Origin: Halovenus sp037080055 | GTDB lineage: Archaea > Halobacteriota > Halobacteria > Halobacteriales > Haloarculaceae | Length of the DNA stretch: 64,000 bases | Direction of reading: 5' to 3' | Assembly: GCF_037080055.1 (NCBI RefSeq) | Contig: NZ_JBAOJI010000003.1 | Span: forward strand, 331,608-395,607 | In this document: one piece after another, positions 7,865 through 16,495 of the stretch | Position numbering within the stretch: position 1 is the stretch's first letter | Layout of the letters: each line of letters begins with the position of its first letter | The notes under the pieces: model-generated | Told to the model about the DNA's origin: nothing | Database searches by the model: none | Seen by the model: the letters and a program-made list of their open reading frames with translations, nothing else | Translations under genes and position numbers: made by a program

Positions 7865-10038
7865 GCCAACGGTACGAGACACAACTGGTTGACGGCGGTG
7901 GAACGACCTACGAACAGTTTGCACTCGGCGTGATTGTGGGATCGTTCGTCGCGTTCGTGGCCGCGGCGGCCACGTTACTCGGCTGGGTGCCCCTCGCCGA
8001 ACAGATCGGCGGTGTCACCGCAGCCACGTACTTCGGCGTCGCTGTCGTCGGACTCGGCACCGCGACGGCAGCGCTGGGTGGCCTCTCCGCCTGGGGGGCC
8101 GCGAACACGACACCCGATCAATCAGCAGGACTCGCGGTCGGGCTCCTCCACGCCGTCCTCTGGACGATGATCGTCGGCCTGGTGCTCGCCAACACACTCG
8201 GAATCGGCCTTCTCGGCTGGCTGGTCGCCGTCGGTGCCGGACTTACGACAGGATATCTGACACTCGCGATCCGGGAAGATCTCGGTGCGACGATTCCGAC
8301 CGCGGCGTTCGTCTGTCTGATCGGGCTCATCTTCGCTACCGGGATCATCTCGCCGGAATGGCGCTGGAATCCCGACGGTTTCATCGCAATGATTCCAGGG
8401 ACACTCGTCGTCCCGCTGTTGACAATGACAGGGAGCCTCCTCACAGGGTGGGCGAGCGCCTCCGCCTACGAGGGGTTCGGAACCCGTGGGCGACAGAACG
8501 GTGCCTTCGTCCTCATCTCGCTGGTCGTGTTGCTGACGCTTTCGGTGCTCGTCTTTCTGGTCGGGTTCGTCTTCCAGCGCGGGATCGGAGTCGTCGTCGA
8601 GAACCTCACGCTGAGTGCTGGAACGGTCGTCGTCGTGCTCGGAACGACGCTGTTCGCTTTGCTGCGAGGGACGACTGTGAACCCGGCGCACGCTGACGGG
8701 ACGGACAAGATACTCGCCTTCGTTAGCCTGACGACGGCCGTCGTGACTGGCATACTCGGCGCGGTCTTTCTGGGCACGATCGGGCTGAACTACACCGTCT
8801 CGGGGTACGCCGTGACAGTCGAACCGACGGCGCTCGTCGGTGCGGTACCGGGTCTGCTTGCGGGCGGACTCCTCCTCGGCCTCACTCGTGGGTCGGGTCG
8901 GTGGAGTCCGGCGACTGGCCGCGGCCAACAGATCAGACGGGCGTTTCGCGTTGCGTTGCTCGTCGTGATGGCTGTCGCGGTGGTCGAACTGGTCGCCGGA
9001 CTCGAACTCGCTGTCGGCGGAGTCGCGGCCGTGACAGTAATCCTCGGTGGAGTCGGGATGGCCGGATTAGCGCTCGCGGCACTTCGACCCACCACAGACG
9101 AACCCGACGGTGAGACCGCACTGGTCCCAGTCTCCTGGCTCGGCCGGCTTGGACTGGTCGTCTTCGCCGTCGCCTGTCTCCGCGTCTTTCTTACCGGCCA
9201 TCCGATTGGGGCTGCCGAGGTCGGCATCGTCGGTAACGGTACCATCGACTGGCCGTTTCTCTCCAATCCCTCGCAGGGACTGGGCATCCAGCAGGGGGTG
9301 ATGCCAGCGATGTTCGGAACGATTTGGATCGTTCTCGGAGCTGTGGTCTTCGCAGTGCCGATGGCGCTCGGCGCGGCTGTCTTCCTGACCGAATACGCCG
9401 AAGATAGCCTGTTCACACAGGCCGTCGACATTGCGACCAACGGGCTCTGGAGCACGCCGAGTATCGTCTTCGGGCTGTTCGGACTCGCCTTCCTCGTGCC
9501 GCGGCTGGGCGGGAGCCCCTCGGTTCTCGCCTCGCAGCTCGTCCTCGGATTCATGTTGCTCCCGCTGGTGCTCATCACCAGTCGTGAGGCGATGAAAAGC
9601 GTTCCCGACGAGTATCGTGACGCAAGCGCGGCACTCGGCGTCTCGAAGTGGCAGACGATCAGAAGCGTGGTCGTCCCGGCCGCGATGCCCGGTGTCATCA
9701 CCGGTGTCATTCTCGGGGTCGGCCGGATCGCGGGCGAAACTGCACCCCTCCTGTTGGTCCTCAACGGGCCGAACTTCCCGAACTCCGGGCCACAGGTGCT
9801 CTCCAGTTTCGTCGTTCGGATCGGGGCACAGCCGCCCTTTATCCACGTCTCAAACCCCGCCTTGCTCGAACGAGCGAGTGCGCTGCCCTACCAACTGTTC
9901 GCAGTCATCACGGCCGGCGTCGGTGCGGAAGAGTCGTTCGGCTGGGCAACGGCACTGGTCCTTCTCGGTGTCGTCCTCGGCTTCTTCGCGATGAGCATCG
10001 CAACCAGACGCTACTTCAGGAGCAAACTCCACCAATGA
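7861..10038 (+). CDS. pstA: Phosphate ABC transporter permease PstA with large N-terminal membrane extension
   Basis: Second membrane half of the Pst channel. The C-terminal ~270 residues (about 455-725) are ordinary PstA: AAVFLTEYAED, the EAA loop around residues 580-600 (SREAMKSVPDEYRDASAALG, then V-S-K-W), and GRIAGETAPLLLV. The first ~450 residues are additional: roughly a dozen hydrophobic segments with Gly/Ala/Val-rich character and no domain I recognise. The reading frame is continuous, and its ATG overlaps the pstC stop, so the extension is translated as part of the operon. At 725 residues it is more than twice the ~290 of bacterial PstA. The role of the extension is unknown. Confidence 0.9.
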   Translation: MSQRYETQLVDGGGTTYEQFALGVIVGSFVAFVAAAATLLGWVPLAEQIGGVTAATYFGVAVVGLGTATAALGGLSAWGAANTTPDQSAGLAVGLLHAVLWTMIVGLVLANTLGIGLLGWLVAVGAGLTTGYLTLAIREDLGATIPTAAFVCLIGLIFATGIISPEWRWNPDGFIAMIPGTLVVPLLTMTGSLLTGWASASAYEGFGTRGRQNGAFVLISLVVLLTLSVLVFLVGFVFQRGIGVVVENLTLSAGTVVVVLGTTLFALLRGTTVNPAHADGTDKILAFVSLTTAVVTGILGAVFLGTIGLNYTVSGYAVTVEPTALVGAVPGLLAGGLLLGLTRGSGRWSPATGRGQQIRRAFRVALLVVMAVAVVELVAGLELAVGGVAAVTVILGGVGMAGLALAALRPTTDEPDGETALVPVSWLGRLGLVVFAVACLRVFLTGHPIGAAEVGIVGNGTIDWPFLSNPSQGLGIQQGVMPAMFGTIWIVLGAVVFAVPMALGAAVFLTEYAEDSLFTQAVDIATNGLWSTPSIVFGLFGLAFLVPRLGGSPSVLASQLVLGFMLLPLVLITSREAMKSVPDEYRDASAALGVSKWQTIRSVVVPAAMPGVITGVILGVGRIAGETAPLLLVLNGPNFPNSGPQVLSSFVVRIGAQPPFIHVSNPALLERASALPYQLFAVITAGVGAEESFGWATALVLLGVVLGFFAMSIATRRYFRSKLHQ

Positions 10039-10958
10039 CAGAATCACTCAGTACCACGACCGAAGACAGTATCGACTCCGAACAACCCTCGTCACCGGAA
10101 CAGACGACAACCGGAGAGAGCGAGGAACGGACGAAAGCGGAGTGGCGCGAGTACTCCTTTGCCGGCGATCCGGTCCTCTCGGTCGAGGATCTCAACGTCT
10201 GGTACGGCGACGACCACGCGCTGAAAGACATCTCAATCGACATTCCCGAACAGAGCGTCACGGCACTCATCGGTCCCTCGGGCTGTGGGAAATCGACGTT
10301 CCTTCGCTGCCTCAACCGGATGAACGACCGGATCAAGGAGGCCGAAGTCGACGGCACCGTCGAGTTCAACGACGAGAACATCTATGCGGATGGCGCGAAT
10401 CTCGTCGAGTTGCGTAAACGCGTCGGGATGGTGTTCCAGCACCCCAACCCCTTCCCGAAATCGATCCGGGAGAACGTGGCCTATGGTCCGCGAAAACACG
10501 GCGATCTGAACCGCGGGCTCGTCTCGCGACTGCTCGGCCGCGACGAGAAAGCACAGGAAGACGAACTGGTCGAGGACTGTCTCCGTGATGCCGCGCTATG
10601 GGACGAGGTGTCTGATCGCCTCGAAGACAATGCACTGGGCCTCTCGGGCGGCCAGCAACAGCGGCTCTGTATCGCCCGCTGTCTGGCCGTCGACCCGGAG
10701 GTTATCCTGATGGACGAGCCAGCCTCTGCACTGGATCCAATCGCAACCTCGAAAATCGAGGATCTGATCGAGGAACTCGCAGAGGAGTATACAGTCGTTA
10801 TTGTCACCCACAATATGCAGCAGGCCGCGCGGATCTCCGACCAGACGGCAGTCTTCCTGACTGGCGGCGAACTCGTCGAGTACGGCGACACCGAGCAGGT
10901 GTTCGAAGATCCAGAGAGTCAGCGCGTCGAGGACTACATCACCGGCAAGTTCGGGTGA
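10035..10958 (+). CDS. pstB: Phosphate ABC transporter ATPase PstB
   Basis: ATPase driving the Pst importer. Walker A GPSGCGKST near residue 77, Q-loop before FPKSIRENVAYGPR, signature LSGGQQQRLCIARCLA near residue 205, Walker B VILMDEPASALDP, and switch His in VTHNMQQAARI. The first ~45 residues are an acidic, low-complexity tail absent from bacterial PstB. Start ATG at 10035 overlaps the pstA stop. A gap of five bases separates it from phoU. Confidence 0.96.
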   Translation: MTESLSTTTEDSIDSEQPSSPEQTTTGESEERTKAEWREYSFAGDPVLSVEDLNVWYGDDHALKDISIDIPEQSVTALIGPSGCGKSTFLRCLNRMNDRIKEAEVDGTVEFNDENIYADGANLVELRKRVGMVFQHPNPFPKSIRENVAYGPRKHGDLNRGLVSRLLGRDEKAQEDELVEDCLRDAALWDEVSDRLEDNALGLSGGQQQRLCIARCLAVDPEVILMDEPASALDPIATSKIEDLIEELAEEYTVVIVTHNMQQAARISDQTAVFLTGGELVEYGDTEQVFEDPESQRVEDYITGKFG

Positions 10959-10963
10959 TCTCG

Positions 10964-11641
10964 ATGGCTGGAGAGGGATATCAACAGTCGCTGACGGCAC
11001 TGCGCTCGGATGTCTGTTCGATGGGAGAACAGACCGTCGATCAGTTCGAACGCGCACTCGAAAGTCTGGCGACCGGAGACAAACGGCTCGCGAGGGCGGT
11101 GATCGAAGGTGACGGCCAACTGAACGAGACGTATCTCTCGCTCGAAGACCAGTGTGTCCACCTGTTCAGCCAGCAGGAGGCCTTCGCCGGTGATCTCCGG
11201 TTCATCACCGCTTCGTTCAAGATCATCACTGATCTCGAGCGGATCGGTGATCTCGCGATGAATCTCTCGGAGTACGCGCTGGCAGCGAAACACGAACTCG
11301 TTCCCGAAGACTCCGTCGACGAGATTGGGCAGGACGCACTTTCGATGCTCGAACAGAGCCTCTCAGCGTACGAAAGTGAGGATGTCGACCTCGCTCAGCA
11401 GGTCGTGGCACGAGATGATCAGATCGACGAACTCTGTCAGACTGCCAGCGAGCGGGTCACCCGTGATCTCATCGAACGTGAGGCCGAAGACGACGGCCCG
11501 TGGCGGATCGAGCAACTGTTAGACGATGTGACGCGCGTCCTGATGACGATCCGTGACATTGAGCGCGTCGCCGATCACGCGGTCAACATCGCCGCTCGAA
11601 CCTACTACATGGTGGAGAACGACCCCAAACTCATCTACTGA
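10964..11641 (+). CDS. phoU: Phosphate-specific transport system accessory protein PhoU
   Basis: Cytoplasmic two-repeat helical-bundle protein that in bacteria restrains Pst and signals phosphate status. Residues ~20-215 show both PhoU repeats, each with an acidic metal-cluster motif: DLERIGDLAMNLSEYA near residue 90 and DIERVADHAVNIAARTYY near residue 195. A GTG at 10955 is in frame, but the ATG at 10964 gives the usual N-terminus (MAGEGYQQSL). No AbrB domain, unlike the next gene. It is 225 residues long, near the family norm. Confidence 0.93.
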   Translation: MAGEGYQQSLTALRSDVCSMGEQTVDQFERALESLATGDKRLARAVIEGDGQLNETYLSLEDQCVHLFSQQEAFAGDLRFITASFKIITDLERIGDLAMNLSEYALAAKHELVPEDSVDEIGQDALSMLEQSLSAYESEDVDLAQQVVARDDQIDELCQTASERVTRDLIEREAEDDGPWRIEQLLDDVTRVLMTIRDIERVADHAVNIAARTYYMVENDPKLIY

Positions 11642-11642
11642 C

Positions 11643-12665
11643 ATGAAAACACGCAAAATTCAGTCCGTTGGCGGCGGAACTTTCACCGTCTCGATCCCGA
11701 AAGAGTGGGCGGACGCACAGGGGATCGCCGCCGGTGACACTGTCGAGCTACATAGACACCTGGATGGCATCTTCGCCATTCAGGCACCCGAGTCCGAACA
11801 GACCGCGCCGGCCCACATTACGGTCCATCTCACGCGGGAGGAGACGGCTGCAATCGAACGGACGATCCGGGCAGCATACGCGACGGGGGCGAAAACGGTC
11901 CGACTCGAACACTCGGAGCGGTTTACGGCCGAACAGAAGGAACTGCTCGACCGGGTCGCACGGAACCTCACCGGCGTCTCCATCGTCGAGGATTCGGAGA
12001 CGACGATCACGGTCAAGACGCTCCTCGATACCAGCGAGGTTTCGGTGTCGCAGTCGGTCCGACAGCTCAGATTTGTCGTGCTTTCGATGCACAGAGACGC
12101 GACCGCTGCGCTGGCCCAGGGGGACGCGCCGCCGACAGCGGGCGACCGCGACGATCAGGCTGACCGACTCTCGGCGATGATTACTCGGTCGTTCTCGCGG
12201 GCGATCCGGCGACTCGACGAAGCCGACGCGCTCGGCGTGCCCCGGGCCGAACTGTTCGAGCTCTGGGAGGCCACCCGGGAACTCGAACGCATCGGCGACC
12301 ACGCCGAGGCGATCGTAACCACGGGCGCGGCCGCCGGCAACGAGTTCGACCGCGAGACTGTGGCTGAGCTTCGAGCGCTCGCCGAGACGGCCCGAGAGAT
12401 CGTTTCGGACGCAGTCAGCACGCTCATCGACGACGCGGGTGTCGAGACGGCCCAGCAGGCCCTTGACACTCGCGAGCGAGTTCGTGAAGAGATCTCTGCG
12501 GCCAAAAGCCGGCTCGGGTCGGACGCTGGGGACCACTCTCGGGCGGTGCTCGACAGACTTCGCCGAACGGCCGAACACGGCGGCAATATCGCCGAGATCG
12601 GTCTCAAGCAGGCAGTCCGAACCGGGGAGTTGACCGCCGTGAGCGGAGCCAGCGACCCCCTGTGA
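11643..12665 (+). CDS. AbrB N-domain + PhoU-like regulator (paralogue 3, last gene of the pst operon)
   Basis: N-terminal AbrB/SpoVT domain (MKTRKIQSVGGGTFTVSIPK, residues 1-45) followed by a PhoU-like helical region to residue ~335 with the two metal-site segments LERIGDHAEAIVT and AEHGGNIAEIGLKQA. Its N-terminus is nearly the same as paralogue 2 at 4306-5304, and the two flank the pst genes. It starts one base after the phoU stop, so it is expressed with the importer. A role as feedback regulator of the operon is inferred from fold and position. Confidence 0.82.
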   Translation: MKTRKIQSVGGGTFTVSIPKEWADAQGIAAGDTVELHRHLDGIFAIQAPESEQTAPAHITVHLTREETAAIERTIRAAYATGAKTVRLEHSERFTAEQKELLDRVARNLTGVSIVEDSETTITVKTLLDTSEVSVSQSVRQLRFVVLSMHRDATAALAQGDAPPTAGDRDDQADRLSAMITRSFSRAIRRLDEADALGVPRAELFELWEATRELERIGDHAEAIVTTGAAAGNEFDRETVAELRALAETAREIVSDAVSTLIDDAGVETAQQALDTRERVREEISAAKSRLGSDAGDHSRAVLDRLRRTAEHGGNIAEIGLKQAVRTGELTAVSGASDPL

Positions 12666-12702
12666 GTACGACCATTCTGAGACTGACAGGAGCGACGACC
12701 GC

Positions 12703-13446
12703 TTACTCGTCGAGTGCCACTTCGATCCCGCGAGCACCGAGATCATCGGCAAAGGCTGTCGAGTCTGTCTCGATCGCCTCGAAGGTGTTGTAATGTATCG
12801 GCACGACCAGATCGGGATCCATCGCCTCTGCGAGGTTGGCGGCAGCCTCGCGGTCCATAGTGAACCTTCCGCCAATCGGTGGGAGTAACACGTCCACGTC
12901 CAGTCGCTCGTGTCCGGGCAGCACGTCTGTATCGCCGGGCCAGAACAGCCGTGTCCCGTCTACGCTCAGGAGAAATCCACAGCCTCGGCCCTCGGGGTGG
13001 ATCGGCGTTCCGTCCGCGCGTGTGTGCGGTCCGTCGGGTTCGTTGTACGCAGGGACCGTCCAGATCGGCGTGTCCGCGGCGATCAGTTGCGCTTCCGTCC
13101 CGATTTTTTCGAGGTCGTACGCCAGGTCGAGGAGTCGCGGCAGGTTGCGGGAACTCGTGCGGGTGTTGATCCCCTCACAGGCTACGACCGTCCCTCCGTC
13201 ATCGAGTACGCGGTCGATTCCGTCTGGGTCGTAGTGATGGACGTGACTGAGACAGACGAGATCACCGTCTTCGGGGCGGTAATCGGTCGCCTCGGGATGG
13301 GCCCGCCCGCGGTCGGAATCCGGTTCCCACTCGCCGGTCAACACGCCATACCGGCCCGGATCGAGGTAGATCGTTCGCTCGCCCTCGATTCGGACGGTGG
13401 CGTAGCCAAGCCACTCGATAGTGAGGTTGTCGTAGCTGACGGTCAT
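12703..13446 (-). CDS. MBL-fold metal-dependent hydrolase (UlaG-like)
   Basis: Metallo-beta-lactamase-fold protein of the small archaeal UlaG-like group; substrate unknown. Residues 1-30 give the opening beta strands (EWLGYATVRIEGERTIYLDP), residues 68-75 the ligand motif HVHHYDPD in place of classical HxHxDH, then GDTDVLPGH near residue 167 and VVPIHYNTFEA near 215, which supply the remaining ligands. It is 247 residues long. It converges on the abrB-phoU gene with 37 bases between the stops and is divergent from the small gene at 13534. Confidence 0.75.
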   Translation of the reverse strand: MTVSYDNLTIEWLGYATVRIEGERTIYLDPGRYGVLTGEWEPDSDRGRAHPEATDYRPEDGDLVCLSHVHHYDPDGIDRVLDDGGTVVACEGINTRTSSRNLPRLLDLAYDLEKIGTEAQLIAADTPIWTVPAYNEPDGPHTRADGTPIHPEGRGCGFLLSVDGTRLFWPGDTDVLPGHERLDVDVLLPPIGGRFTMDREAAANLAEAMDPDLVVPIHYNTFEAIETDSTAFADDLGARGIEVALDE

Positions 13447-13533
13447 ATCTCCCGTTTGGGCCGAGCGGTATCTACATGTTCGGCCTCGGCGGCGGACGAA
13501 AGTCGTTTGTTCGAGACAGCCAAATCGCGGGGT

Positions 13534-13860
13534 ATGAGTCTCGACGATCTGACCGAAGATATCGAAGGACAGTACGCCGATCTGGGCGAGGAAGTCGACA
13601 TGGAACTGGACCGGGAGACGCGCAACGAACTGGCGATGCTTTCGGTCGCGCTCGAACCCGACGATACCGACGAACTACTCCGGCGGGCAGTACACATGCT
13701 CTTTCAGACCGCCGTCGAGACCGGCAACCTCGATTTCCACCTGCGGAGCCAGTACGACGTGACCTACGACGAGTATCTCTCCGGCATGACATTCGAGGAG
13801 ATGACCGGCGGACAGTTCCCGCAGCCACAGCAAAACGACGACCGCCGGTACCAGTTCTAA
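13534..13860 (+). CDS. Uncharacterised small acidic protein
   Basis: A 108-residue soluble protein, highly acidic and mostly helical to residue ~70. It has a segment DELLRRAVHMLFQTAVETGN that looks like an amphipathic helical hairpin, and ends in a polar tail (PQPQQNDDRRYQF). An upstream extension of the frame exists, but ATG 13534 sits at the end of the divergent promoter space and starts the coherent protein. I do not recognise the family; haloarchaeal proteins of this size and composition are commonly hypothetical. No Cys, no membrane segment. Confidence 0.6.
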   Translation: MSLDDLTEDIEGQYADLGEEVDMELDRETRNELAMLSVALEPDDTDELLRRAVHMLFQTAVETGNLDFHLRSQYDVTYDEYLSGMTFEEMTGGQFPQPQQNDDRRYQF

Positions 13861-13863
13861 GCC

Positions 13864-15198
13864 TCAGACCGCCCGAACGCTCTCGGCGAACAACTCGGCA
13901 CCGAGTCCGATCTCACGCGCTGTTACGTCCAGCGGCGGGAGCAGCCGCATCGTCCGTTTCCCACAGCCCATGATCAGGAATCCCCGCGAGAAAGCTTCTT
14001 CCTGGACGGCATCGCGGAGATTCTCACTCTCGAATTCGACGGCCAGCATCAGCCCCTTCCCGCGCACGTCGACGACGCCGTCGAGAGTCGCGTCCCGGAG
14101 CAGTTCTTTCATCTGGCGGCCGCGCTCGGCGGCGTTGTCGAGCAGGTCGTACTCCTCGATGGCGTCGATAGTGAACACGCCCTGCGCGGAGGCTATAATA
14201 TCGCCAGCCCCCCACGTCGATGAGAGACGGCTCTTCTCCTCGGGAAACACTTCTTCTCGGGAGATGGTCGCGCCGACGCGGGCTGATTTCGCGCTCGCGA
14301 TAACATCTGGCTCGATGGCGTAGTGATCTGACCCCCACCACTCGCCGGTCCGGCCGAGTCCGGACTGCACTTCGTCGACGACCAGCGGAATATCGTACTT
14401 TTCGGTGATCGACGCGATTTCGTTCATAAACGCATCCGAGGGGAACCGGTAGCCGCCTTCGCCTTGGATCGGTTCCATCACGAGGGCGGCGACTTCCTCT
14501 GGATTGACGTATCCTCCGTCACCGACCATCTTCCGCAGACTCGATGTCTCGTCGAAGAAGAATCCGCAGTCACACGTCTCCGGCGAACAGTTTCGATCCG
14601 AGCAGTACGGCATATCCTGCACGCTCGCGATTTCGGGGAACTCTCGGCGATAGATCTCCTTCGATCGGTTGAGCGAGAGTGTTCCGAGAGTGCGGCCGTG
14701 GAAGGCACCTTCACAGGTGATAGCGTACTTCCCGTGGGTGTGATCGTAACTGATCTTCAGCGCGTTCTCGACGGCCTCGGCCCCGGAGTTCGAGAGAAAG
14801 ACCGTATCCATGTCGTACTGGCCGGAAATCGAGGTTAGCCGCTCCATCAGGTCGGCCGGGCCTGGCAAGCCGGCGTCGTCCAGCACCGACGTAGCCGGGA
14901 GATAGAAATCCTGTCCGGCGATTTTCAGCGGATCGACCACGTCGAACTCCGCGAGTGGATCGAGAACTTTCGGGTTGTTGTACCCCAGCGGCATCGCCCC
15001 CACGTGGCCGGTGAAGTCCATGAGTACGTTGCCGTCCACATCGGTACAGAACGGGCCGATTGCGGGCGCGCTGGGGTCCCAAACGAACTCGTAGACGTAG
15101 GTGCTCGGGGCCGCGCGTTCGTGATGAAAATCGACCACTCGCCGCCCGCGCTCACCCGGCAACTCGGTGACCTGAGGCTCCGCAGTCTCTCGATCCAT
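13864..15198 (-). CDS. Class-III PLP aminotransferase (4-aminobutyrate/lysine type)
   Basis: Fold-type I aminotransferase that moves an omega-amino group to 2-oxoglutarate. PLP site: SNSGAEAVENALK near residue 136, VVDEVQSGLGRTG at 273-285, and Schiff-base Lys304 in ASAKSARVGATIS. Length 444 residues is normal. An oddity is a Cys cluster, C199-x4-C204-x4-C209-x-C211, inside an insertion after MPY, which could bind zinc or an iron-sulfur cluster. Substrate is uncertain: GABA, lysine (epsilon) and related amines are all possible. Stands alone, convergent with the small gene ending at 13860. Confidence 0.85.
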   Translation of the reverse strand: MDRETAEPQVTELPGERGRRVVDFHHERAAPSTYVYEFVWDPSAPAIGPFCTDVDGNVLMDFTGHVGAMPLGYNNPKVLDPLAEFDVVDPLKIAGQDFYLPATSVLDDAGLPGPADLMERLTSISGQYDMDTVFLSNSGAEAVENALKISYDHTHGKYAITCEGAFHGRTLGTLSLNRSKEIYRREFPEIASVQDMPYCSDRNCSPETCDCGFFFDETSSLRKMVGDGGYVNPEEVAALVMEPIQGEGGYRFPSDAFMNEIASITEKYDIPLVVDEVQSGLGRTGEWWGSDHYAIEPDVIASAKSARVGATISREEVFPEEKSRLSSTWGAGDIIASAQGVFTIDAIEEYDLLDNAAERGRQMKELLRDATLDGVVDVRGKGLMLAVEFESENLRDAVQEEAFSRGFLIMGCGKRTMRLLPPLDVTAREIGLGAELFAESVRAV

Positions 15199-15235
15199 GG
15201 CGGATTTTGTGCGGGTGACGGCAAGTAAGTTAGCC

Positions 15236-15919
15236 TCAGCCCAGCACGAAGTCTTTGAATGTCTTGAAGTACAACCGTGGCGTGCGCGCTCGGGAACCAG
15301 TCAGGGCGTCGTCGAGAATCGTCGGCGCACCCTCGCTCACGCCGCTGCCGTGGCCGACACGGATTCTGCTCGGGTCGAAGTAGTCCAGACGGGTCGGCGG
15401 GAACAGTCGAAGCATCGGATGAACGCCGAGTTGGCGCTCGTTCGTGTGGAAGTAATCCGTGTTGCCGACGGACTCCGGCACGATGAGTACGCCCGTCTCC
15501 TCGTTGAACAGGGCACCCTCCTGCCAGAATGAGTTGTCGACCAGTTTGTGTAGTGTGAATCCGGATTCGTCGAGGGAATTCCCGAACCGCTCGACCGGAG
15601 CGCCGATGTCTTCTTCGACGCCGCTCATGAAGGATGGAATCCAGACGGAGACGTCGTGTCGGTTGGCCAGTTTGGCACTATCGCGTTTGTGTCTGTCGAG
15701 CAGAATGACGACTCCGGCAACGTCGCCGAACTCTTCGACGAGATCGTCGAGACCGGGCACGTCGATCGGATCGATCAGCCAGACACCGCCGTCGTCGCCC
15801 TTGATCGCGTGGCAGGCCCGCTGCATCGCCTCGTCGGGGTGCGGAATCCAGCCCACACCGTCTTCAGATCGATCGATCTCGCGCCACTCCGTTGGCTCTC
15901 CTGAACCTTTGATTGACAT
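15236..15919 (-). CDS. MBL-like protein with degenerate metal motif
   Basis: A 227-residue protein whose strand pattern resembles metallo-beta-lactamase folds (GGVWLIDPIDVPGLDDL, then VVILLDRHKRDSAKLA in the place of the metal motif HxHxDH), with VPESVGNT and a late VGHGSGV. The usual ligand set is not intact: the motif reads D-R-H-K-R-D. It is either a divergent enzyme or a non-catalytic MBL fold. It lies 37 bases upstream of the aminotransferase on the same strand and may be co-transcribed with it. Confidence 0.55.
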   Translation of the reverse strand: MSIKGSGEPTEWREIDRSEDGVGWIPHPDEAMQRACHAIKGDDGGVWLIDPIDVPGLDDLVEEFGDVAGVVILLDRHKRDSAKLANRHDVSVWIPSFMSGVEEDIGAPVERFGNSLDESGFTLHKLVDNSFWQEGALFNEETGVLIVPESVGNTDYFHTNERQLGVHPMLRLFPPTRLDYFDPSRIRVGHGSGVSEGAPTILDDALTGSRARTPRLYFKTFKDFVLG

Positions 15920-15985
15920 ATGTCTAGTTACTGAACCGCTCAGTACAAAAGACCGTCTATCGACACTGCGGTTCGATCTCTCAAT

Positions 15986-16390
15986 TTATACGTCGATGCT
16001 CGTCGAGTCGTCGACGCGGTCGAAGACGACTTCGAGGACGCCGTTGTTGTATGTCGCGCTGGCGGAGTGTTCGTCGACACGGCTCGGAAGCGAGACGCGT
16101 TCATCGTAGCGTCGCTCGCCGCCACCGGCTTCGAGGTGGAGGGTCTTACCGTCACACTGCAGATCGATTGCGTCTTTCTCGACGCCCGGAATGTCCGCGA
16201 CGACGCGGATTTCGTCGTCGTGTTCGTGGATGTCGAAGTGGATGTCGTGACCGCCCTGGTCGCGGTCGCGCCCGCGCTCGGAGTTGTGCTCGAAGTGGAC
16301 GTTCGCGTTCGGCCCCATCATCTCGTTCATCATCCGTTCGATCTCGTCGAAGAACTCGTCGAAGGGGTCGTCTCGATCGTCGTCTCTCAT
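15986..16390 (-). CDS. Small heat-shock protein, Hsp20/alpha-crystallin family
   Basis: ATP-independent holdase chaperone. Residues ~45-134 are the alpha-crystallin domain (FDIHEHDDEIRVVADIPGV, then GKTLHLEA and the closing NNGVLEVVF with the G-x-L motif). The N-terminal arm is short, acidic and Met-rich (RMMNEMMGPN). The chosen ATG is at 16390; another ATG lies three codons upstream at 16399. It is 134 residues long. The C-terminal I-x-I tail motif is replaced by a short STSIDV end. Confidence 0.85.
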   Translation of the reverse strand: MRDDDRDDPFDEFFDEIERMMNEMMGPNANVHFEHNSERGRDRDQGGHDIHFDIHEHDDEIRVVADIPGVEKDAIDLQCDGKTLHLEAGGGERRYDERVSLPSRVDEHSASATYNNGVLEVVFDRVDDSTSIDV

Positions 16391-16495
16391 GAATACCATG
16401 TAGGTCCAGACTACTGAAAAGGCTTCGGCAGAATGCGCGTTCTGAGAACGGGACAACACCGACGGCTTTTGTACCGGTGTATCCAAGGTGTCTCT

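Noticed and set aside
12666..12702. Possible terminator between the abrB-phoU gene and the MBL gene
   Set aside because: No T-run or hairpin stands out in the 37 bases between the converging stops.
15960..15990. GGTTCGATCTC stretch resembling a tRNA T-arm
   Set aside because: No acceptor stem, anticodon arm or D-arm could be assembled around it, and it lies at the 3-prime end of the Hsp20 gene.
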